A stretch of 64,000 bases of DNA. Origin: Bacillus ndiopicus. GTDB lineage: Bacteria; Bacillota; Bacilli; Bacillales_A; Planococcaceae. The notes below the pieces were generated by a model. It had not been told where the DNA came from. It worked only from the letters and a program-made list of their open reading frames with translations, and did not search any database. Location: positions 273,091 to 337,090 of the forward strand of contig NZ_HG964404.1 of the NCBI RefSeq assembly GCF_000612805.1, given 5' to 3'. Made by a program: the position numbers and the translations under genes. Positions 60,576-64,000 of the stretch are shown one piece after another; the stretch's first letter is position 1, and the number at the start of each line of letters is the position of its first letter.

Positions 60576-61649
60576 ATGATTGATTTAAAAACCTATGGCT
60601 ACACAGAAATAGAGACAATTCCCGACGGATTATTGCCTGGCAGGGTGATGGAACTTCGGCGGGAGCGCTTCACTGTTATAACCGAGCACGGCGAAGTAAC
60701 GGCAGTACTCAAAGGAACGTTTTATCATAGCGTGGAAACGCGTGTAGACTTCCCATGTGTCGGTGACTTTGTCTTGTTGCACTACAACGAGAACGGTGAT
60801 TCTCTCATCGTTACGGTTCTGCCCCGCCGATCTAAATTCTCGCGTGCGGATTACTCAGGGCATGCTGTGGGCTATGCCAAAACTATAAGGGAGCAGGTCG
60901 TTGCAACCAACTTTGACTATGTATTTATCCTCTCTTCTCTGAATTGGGATTTCAACGTCTCACGTATCGTGCGGTACCTGACACAAGCCAGGAAAAGCAG
61001 CGGCCAGCCAGTCGTCATTCTGACCAAAGCAGATCTTGTGGAAGACTACAATTCCGCACTTACAGAAGTTACACAAAGCATCCCTGATGTTCCTGTTCAC
61101 GCAATCTGCAGTCATACAGGTGCAGGGCTAAATGAACTTAATCCGTACTTGATGCCTGGTAAAACAGTCGTCTTTCTCGGCATGTCTGGCGTCGGTAAAT
61201 CTTCTCTGCTCAATGCATTGATGGAACAGGACATTATGAAGGTTCAGGCGATTCGGGAGGATGATAGCCGTGGACGACATACAACAACCCACCGTCAGCT
61301 GTTCATGCTCCCCTCTGGTGCGATGGTCATTGATACGCCGGGTATGCGTGAGCTTGGGCTATTTGAAGCCGATGAAGGTATACGTGCCAGCTTTACTGAT
61401 GTGGAGGATTTGTTCCAGAAATGCCGATTTAAGGATTGTCATCATCAGACCGAGCCAGGCTGCGCCATTCTTGCCGCACTTGCCGATGGTTCGTTGCCGC
61501 TTGAACGGTGGAAGCAATATGTTGCACAGCAGCATGAGAACAAATATGTCCGAGGCAAAACGAGCTACCCCATCGACAAAAGGGCTCGAAATAAAAGGAG
61601 CGCCACGCAGAGCAAGCAAACGAAGAGAAACGGAGGATGGAAGAAATGA
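60576..61649 (+). CDS. RsgA-like circularly permuted GTPase
   Basis: A 357-residue protein; start at 60576 after AAAGGAGC. N-terminal OB-fold (~25-85, V-G-D-F-V-L-L-H-Y), then the circularly permuted GTPase order G4-G5-G1-G3: L-T-K-A-D-L-V (G4), G-M-S-G-V-G-K-S-S-L-L-N (G1 P-loop), D-T-P-G-M-R-E (G3). A zinc-binding C-terminus has C-R-F-K-D-C-H-H...P-G-C. RsgA acts in 30S subunit maturation. The divergent, GC-rich sequence and coupling to a kinase suggest an acquired paralogue rather than the housekeeping copy. It overlaps the next gene by ATGA. Confidence 0.88.
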   Translation: MIDLKTYGYTEIETIPDGLLPGRVMELRRERFTVITEHGEVTAVLKGTFYHSVETRVDFPCVGDFVLLHYNENGDSLIVTVLPRRSKFSRADYSGHAVGYAKTIREQVVATNFDYVFILSSLNWDFNVSRIVRYLTQARKSSGQPVVILTKADLVEDYNSALTEVTQSIPDVPVHAICSHTGAGLNELNPYLMPGKTVVFLGMSGVGKSSLLNALMEQDIMKVQAIREDDSRGRHTTTHRQLFMLPSGAMVIDTPGMRELGLFEADEGIRASFTDVEDLFQKCRFKDCHHQTEPGCAILAALADGSLPLERWKQYVAQQHENKYVRGKTSYPIDKRARNKRSATQSKQTKRNGGWKK

Positions 61650-62662
61650 TTATTAAATCCCAAAAGCTGATTTATGCCTTAAGCCAACAATTCAAGAAGG
61701 ATATCATCTATGCTGACTGCCAAACTACGCAGTTACAGGGCGGAACTGTGGGAAATGTCCACTTAGTAACAGGGAGCGCCGAAACTGCGGATGGCAAAAA
61801 ATTGCCGTACCGTATCGTGCTGAAAATCCAGAAGAAATGGGAGCGCTACGACGATCCTGGTTCATGGCGACGAGAATATGATCTATATATGTCCGACTTG
61901 GGAGAGACGTTCTCGGATGCCTTTCGCTGGCCGACATGTTATCTCGCTGAAATTAATGACGATGAAAATGAATTCCAACTATGGCTGGAATATATCGATG
62001 GCTTAACTGGTTTAGACTTGACTGGCGACATGTATGAACAAGCCGCGGAGGAATTAGGACGCTACCAAGGCAAGCTGTATGCGGAGCAGCCCAATGTACT
62101 GCAAAGCCTGCACAACTTGAGCCATGCAGATTTCATGAAGAATACGTATCTGCATTACCGTTCATGGCCGGTCGTTTACGATTATATACGCTCGGAAGAC
62201 TGCGAATTGCCACTGCACTTACGGCAAATGCTTATTGACATCGATAAGAGCGCAGACGAAATACTATCACGCATCCAAAAACTGCCCCTCGTGCTTTGCC
62301 ACCGGGACTTCTGGGTGACTAACCTGATCTATGCCGACGAGAAAATCGCGCTCATTGATTGGGACACATCAGGATGGGGTTATTTAGGAGAGGATCTCGC
62401 AAGCCTGATTGCGGATGAATCGGATATCAATCACATGGTCGAATACTACCAACGATGCGTCCCTGCTTATTATAAAGGATTTTCAGAGTATGTGGATGTA
62501 TCCCATATCGCTGATAATTGCGTCTATGAGATGATCCTTCTCGTATTCGGGTACAGACTTGTGGAGTCGTATCTCTACGCGGAGAACGATGACGAGAAGA
62601 CAAATCAGGTCCTTACACTCCAAAAAATCTATGAAATGAAGGCCATCCCTGTGCAGGGTTGA
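61646..62662 (+). CDS. APH-family phosphotransferase
   Basis: A 338-residue kinase-fold protein. The start at 61646 is chosen for the ATGA overlap and GGAGG 9 bases upstream. Catalytic loop H-R-D-F-W-V-T-N (Brenner motif HxDxxxxN) and metal site I-D-W-D-T are intact; the N-lobe has L-Q-G-G-T-V-G-N-V (nucleotide loop) and I-V-L-K-I-Q (Lys). It belongs to the aminoglycoside phosphotransferase / choline kinase superfamily. Substrate unknown; coupling to a ribosome-type GTPase and an attenuator suggests a ribosome-targeting drug, but a metabolic kinase is possible. Confidence 0.85.
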   Translation: MIIKSQKLIYALSQQFKKDIIYADCQTTQLQGGTVGNVHLVTGSAETADGKKLPYRIVLKIQKKWERYDDPGSWRREYDLYMSDLGETFSDAFRWPTCYLAEINDDENEFQLWLEYIDGLTGLDLTGDMYEQAAEELGRYQGKLYAEQPNVLQSLHNLSHADFMKNTYLHYRSWPVVYDYIRSEDCELPLHLRQMLIDIDKSADEILSRIQKLPLVLCHRDFWVTNLIYADEKIALIDWDTSGWGYLGEDLASLIADESDINHMVEYYQRCVPAYYKGFSEYVDVSHIADNCVYEMILLVFGYRLVESYLYAENDDEKTNQVLTLQKIYEMKAIPVQG

Positions 62663-62696
62663 CTCTAAAAAAAGAAACTCCAAAACCCTAGATTTG

Positions 62697-62965
62697 AACT
62701 GCATCCCAATTGTTAGACACATCTAACAATGGAGGTGCAGTTTTTTCTATGTTTAAGTATACTGCAGAAGATAAATTAAAAGCAGTTGAGCGTTATTTAA
62801 ATGGATTAGAAAGTGCTAATGAAATAGCTAAATCTTTGGAGACGGATCATAAAGCAATCCTTAAATAGGTTAAACAATATGAATACAATGGTGAGGAAGC
62901 TTTTGCTCAACCATATACAAATTACACACTAATGTTTAAAATGGATGTACTCAATTTTATGATCG
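62697..62965 (+). pseudogene. IS3-family (IS150-type) orfA relic
   Basis: A hairpin (AACTGCAT...GGTGCAGTT, 62697-62742) precedes ATG at 62749. The frame reads F-K-Y-T-A-E-D-K-L-K-A-V-E-R-Y and A-N-E-I-A-K-S-L, an IS150-type transposase helix-turn-helix. It is broken by TAG at 62866 and continues as V-K-Q-Y-E-Y-N-G-E-E-A-F and K-M-D-V-L-N-F-M before ending. orfB is absent. Confidence 0.8.
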
Positions 62966-63049
62966 TGACTTTATTATCGATATACACAACTACTCACCAT
63001 TGTATATATAGATAATAAAGTTTAAATTCCAATATCTAAATCAAAAAAT

Positions 63050-63094
63050 AAGGAGTAATACATATTAATCAATGACTAATATGTATTACTCCTT
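63050..63094. terminator. Strong terminator after the VOC gene
   Basis: Perfect 18-bp stem AAGGAGTAATACATATTA / TAATATGTATTACTCCTT around a 9-base loop; minus-strand T-run follows. Confidence 0.85.
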
Positions 63095-63097
63095 TAC

Positions 63098-63550
63098 CTA
63101 TTTGTTCCCAAGCTGTTCCGCCAAACCAATTAGAAGACCTTCGACTCCACGAATATAACAGAGTCGATACGAATCCCCGTACTGAACCACTTCGCCAACA
63201 ATTTGAGCACCATGCTTAGCGAGTCTGGATACCATTTCGTCAATGTCTTCAACGGCGAACATGACACGTAGATAACCGAGGGCGTTTACAGGAGCAGTCC
63301 GGTGATCTGAAATAGTTGGCGGGGTCAGAAATCGCGAAAGCTCAAGTCGGCTGTGCCCGTCTGGGGTAACCATCATAGCAATCTCTACACACTGAGAACC
63401 CAATCCAGTTACGCGCCCAGCCCATTCACCTTCGACAGTAGCTCGACCTTCGAGAGTCAAGCCAATCTCCTCGAAAAAAGAGATTGCGTCATCAAGGGAT
63501 TCTACAACGATACCGACATTGTCCATTCTTAGTAATTTGTTTTCTGCCAA
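63098..63550 (-). CDS. VOC family protein (glyoxalase/bleomycin-resistance fold)
   Basis: A 150-residue protein with two beta-alpha-beta-beta-beta modules. It begins M-D-N-V-G-I-V-V-E-S-L-D-D-A-I-S-F-F-E-E-I-G-L, contains H-S-R-L-E-L-S-R-F and F-A-V-E-D-I-D-E-M-V, and ends with I-R-G-V-E-G-L-L-I-G-L-A-E. The paired H/E metal-ligand positions are only partly evident. VOC proteins include lyases, dioxygenases and drug-binding proteins; substrate not determinable. GC content is higher than neighbouring genes. Monocistronic. Confidence 0.88.
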   Translation of the reverse strand: MAENKLLRMDNVGIVVESLDDAISFFEEIGLTLEGRATVEGEWAGRVTGLGSQCVEIAMMVTPDGHSRLELSRFLTPPTISDHRTAPVNALGYLRVMFAVEDIDEMVSRLAKHGAQIVGEVVQYGDSYRLCYIRGVEGLLIGLAEQLGNK

Positions 63551-63609
63551 AGCCTTTATCTCCTTATGTGTAATAGTTTATTATTTGCCCCTCTTCGTAA
63601 AATATTCTA

Positions 63610-64000
63610 TTAAAACGCAAGTAAATCGTTATACATCGTCTGCTGTGTTTCTGTTAATTTCCCATCAGAATACATAATAGCTAATTGCTTCAATGCTAAT
63701 AGTGCATTTTTCTTTAATATTGGATCTAGCTTCCCAGTAATTTTGATTTGACCAAAAGCAGTTGCGTAGGTAACCATATCACTTTGCACCATATCCATTT
63801 CATGCTCTTTCGCCATATCGCGGACAGCTTCTTCATCCAATGTATCAACAGCTATATAATGCATTCCCCATATATTCTCGATGAGATGTTTTGGGAAAGT
63901 AGCAAAATTAACGCTATGCTTCTTTCTTATAACGTCTTCTATTTCATGTAGTGTATCCGATCCTTCATCACTGCCAAAGGGTGCTTCTTCATCGCCACAA
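63610..64000 (-). CDS. Unknown protein, N-terminus beyond the window
   Basis: The frame is open from the right edge to the stop at 63610, giving 129 residues. It begins C-G-D-E-E-A-P-F-G-S-D-E-G-S-D and includes F-A-T-F-P-K-H-L-I-E-N-I-W-G, D-M-V-T-Y-A-T-A-F-G-Q-I-K-I-T and a helical end. The internal ATG at 63864 is not preceded by a clear ribosome site, so the real start is probably outside the window. No family recognised. Confidence 0.55.
   Translation of the reverse strand, partial: CGDEEAPFGSDEGSDTLHEIEDVIRKKHSVNFATFPKHLIENIWGMHYIAVDTLDEEAVRDMAKEHEMDMVQSDMVTYATAFGQIKITGKLDPILKKNALLALKQLAIMYSDGKLTETQQTMYNDLLAF

Overview
The window looks like a chromosomal segment of an endospore-forming, low-GC Bacillales of the Lysinibacillus/Solibacillus kind. 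This is inferred from AT-rich coding DNA, strong GGAGG ribosome sites, intrinsic terminators, a B. subtilis-like ypjP / thyA / dfrA gene set, and exosporium or spore-coat type proteins. No rRNA or tRNA gene was seen.

Layout. 1-7.8 kb: housekeeping genes (pcp, SMI1/KNR4, TelA, a chemoreceptor, and a MarR/serine-hydrolase pair with its operators). 8.1-21.1 kb: a CRISPR-Cas island with four arrays (two on each side) around a seven-gene minus-strand operon. 21.2-32.3 kb: NUDIX, twin CrcB fluoride exporters, an AAC(6')-like acetyltransferase, thiMDE under a TPP riboswitch, an AraC regulator, an FMN reductase and a C39-like secreted protein. 32.5-36.2 kb: an ABC transporter operon with its own YtrA-type GntR regulator. 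36.5-41.4 kb: a four-gene catabolic operon divergent from a FadR-type regulator. 41.9-54.7 kb: dfrA, thyA and ypjP, separated by a spore-surface cluster and by a second insertion carrying a DnaD-like protein and an MMPL transporter flanked by direct repeats. 54.9-64 kb: a 24-aa peptide, ackA, an ECF sigma/anti-sigma pair, a topB pseudogene, a GC-richer RsgA-like GTPase / APH-like kinase operon behind an attenuator-like leader, an IS150-type relic, a VOC protein and an edge gene.

The main discovery candidate is the CRISPR system. Its subunits match type III-Dv architecture: a Cas7-Cas5(Csx10)-Cas11-like fusion, a double Cas7, a Cas7 with a large insertion, Csx19 and Cas10, with a dedicated Cas6. 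No cas1, cas2 or CARF effector is in the window. Cas10 has no HD motif. Its first ~290 residues are instead a DUF6602-like module with a D...QxK pattern resembling PD-(D/E)xK nucleases. The gene just upstream encodes a free-standing paralogue of that module in which the D, Q and K positions have become S, R and E. Cas10 keeps a DGDD palm motif. Repeat-stem covariation, shared leaders to the right of the arrays and decayed repeats at the left ends all indicate leftward transcription, the same direction as the cas genes.

The second candidate is the RsgA-like/APH-like pair. It has a strong promoter, a 10-codon leader peptide and three terminator hairpins before the first gene, an arrangement typical of antibiotic-induced ribosome-protection genes. 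Function assignments rest on motif recognition only; no database search was possible.
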